DNA of 6,493 bases from JANLQB01 sp043735935 (GTDB lineage: Bacteria; Verrucomicrobiota; Verrucomicrobiia; Chthoniobacterales; Chthoniobacteraceae). Positions 5,771 to 6,493 of the stretch are shown here, one piece after another (the first letter of the stretch is position 1; each line of letters opens with the position of its first letter). A model generated the notes under the pieces. The model was not told the origin of the DNA. It made no database searches and saw only the letters and a list, made by a program, of their open reading frames with translations. The DNA lies in NCBI GenBank assembly GCA_043735935.1, contig JAYTDO010000340.1:1-6493 (forward strand), in the 5' to 3' direction. The position numbers and the translations under genes were made by a program.

Positions 5771-5888
5771 CCGGCGTATTGCGAGGTTCGTGAAGATACG
5801 GTGTGCATTTGCGCGCCGAGTATTCACGGGTCTTTCGTTTGTCGGAATGCAGTTTCGTCCGGACGGTCATGGGCATGTGCTACCGCCT
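5771..5888 (+). other. Intergenic region between der and ispH
   Basis: This 118-bp gap has no recognisable gene and no stem followed by a T run. I found no convincing promoter hexamers. It contains the 10-bp palindrome CGTCCGGACG (5856-5865), plausible by chance at this base composition. An ATG at 5847 is in frame with ispH and would extend that protein by 14 residues. ispH could be read from its own promoter or by read-through from der. Confidence 0.4.
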
Positions 5889-6493
5889 ATGAAAGTCCAT
5901 CTCGCAGAACACTACGGTCTTTGTTTCGGCGTCCGCGATGCGATCGCCGAGGCTGAGGAACTCGCCGCGCAGGGTCCGCTGACCATCCTCGGTGAACTCG
6001 TGCATAACCCCGTCGTTCGTGAACGACTCGCGAAGGGCGGGGTCCGCGAGGGTTCATTGGAGCAGGTCGGAACCGCGCCGACCGCGCAGGTCATGATTAC
6101 CGCGCACGGCGCATCCGATGTCGCGCGAGGCGCCTGGCGGGCGGCTGGCTTCGGTGTCGCGGACGGCACGTGCCCGCTGGTGCGGCACGCACACGACGAA
6201 CTGAAGACGCTGGTCCAGTTGGGGTGTTTCCCGGTCGTGATCGGTAAGCGTGGCCATGTGGAAGTGATGGGGCTGATCGGCGATTTCCCCGATGCGTATG
6301 TGATCGAAACCGCCGCCGACATCGCGGCTCTCCCGATCCGCGAGCGTTACGGCGTGATCTCCCAGACGACGCAACCGGTGGAAAATGTGCGGGCACTTGT
6401 GGAGCAACTGCGGTGCGAACGCTCTGCGAGCGAGGTCCACTTTCGCGACACGATTTGCCAGCCGACGAAGAACCGGCAAGTCGCCCTCCGAAA
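5889..6493 (+). CDS. ispH: 4-hydroxy-3-methylbut-2-enyl diphosphate reductase IspH (LytB), N-terminal part
   Basis: IspH performs the last step of the MEP pathway, reducing HMBPP to isopentenyl and dimethylallyl diphosphate with a [4Fe-4S] cluster. The window holds 201 complete codons of a protein that usually has about 280-320; the 3' end is missing. All three cluster cysteines are present: C12 (HYGLCFGVRDAI), C95 (ADGTCPLV) and C190 (DTICQPTKNRQ). The substrate-site histidines H39 (GELVHNP), H73 (TAHG) and H123 (RGHVEVMG), the proton-donor glutamate E125 and the conserved Thr pair in SQTTQP (158-163) are also visible. The ATG at 5889 gives MKVHLAEHYG, a normal family start close to the first cysteine; an in-frame ATG at 5847 is less likely. 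No Shine-Dalgarno precedes either. It follows der in the same direction after 118 bp. Presence of ispH shows that this organism makes isoprenoids by the MEP route. Confidence 0.96.
   Translation, partial: MKVHLAEHYGLCFGVRDAIAEAEELAAQGPLTILGELVHNPVVRERLAKGGVREGSLEQVGTAPTAQVMITAHGASDVARGAWRAAGFGVADGTCPLVRHAHDELKTLVQLGCFPVVIGKRGHVEVMGLIGDFPDAYVIETAADIAALPIRERYGVISQTTQPVENVRALVEQLRCERSASEVHFRDTICQPTKNRQVALR

Noticed and set aside
5856..5865. Perfect 10-bp palindrome CGTCCGGACG upstream of ispH as an operator
   Set aside because: It is a single short G+C-rich palindrome with no second copy, and a chance occurrence is plausible at this composition.
1..6493. Searched by eye for tRNA, rRNA, riboswitch, CRISPR, IS ends, toxin-antitoxin or defence genes
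   Set aside because: None was found; the window is nearly filled by recognised protein genes, with the largest gap only 118 bp.

Overview
This is an ordinary chromosomal stretch from a G+C-rich bacterium, made up of tightly packed housekeeping and amino-sugar genes. I see no tRNA or rRNA gene, insertion sequence, CRISPR array, prophage or toxin-antitoxin pair, and I found no clear evidence of a new biological system. Origin: base composition looks even throughout. The spacing in the Der KH domain, the small GGQ protein with a basic tail and the scarcity of Shine-Dalgarno motifs remind me of Verrucomicrobiota (possibly Opitutae). That is recognition from memory, not a search result.

Layout. 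(1) Positions 1-421, + strand: the C-terminal part of a multi-pass MFS transporter resembling the AmpG/PAT branch, cut by the window edge. (2) 418-2342, - strand: nagB followed by nagA, joined by an ATGA overlap. Together they turn GlcNAc-6-P into fructose-6-P. The transporter and nagA converge and their stop codons share one TTAA. (3) 2355-3204, + strand: a small release-factor-like protein (GGQ domain, basic tail), then 4 nt later a pyridoxamine-phosphate-oxidase-like flavin protein. This pair diverges from nagB with only 12 bp between the start codons. (4) 3219-3686, - strand: a Bcp/PrxQ peroxiredoxin. (5) 3766-5770, + strand: pgsA and der, separated by 1 nt. (6) 5889 to the right edge, + strand: the first 201 codons of ispH, with its [4Fe-4S] cysteines in place.

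How the genes fit together: nagB and nagA form a catabolic or recycling module for GlcNAc, and the neighbouring transporter could supply it, for example with cell-wall turnover products (inference). pgsA (anionic phospholipid synthesis), der (50S subunit assembly) and ispH (isoprenoid precursors) are core growth genes. The GGQ protein may rescue stalled ribosomes. Most starts lack a recognisable Shine-Dalgarno sequence, so start choices rest mainly on family alignment from memory and on gene spacing.
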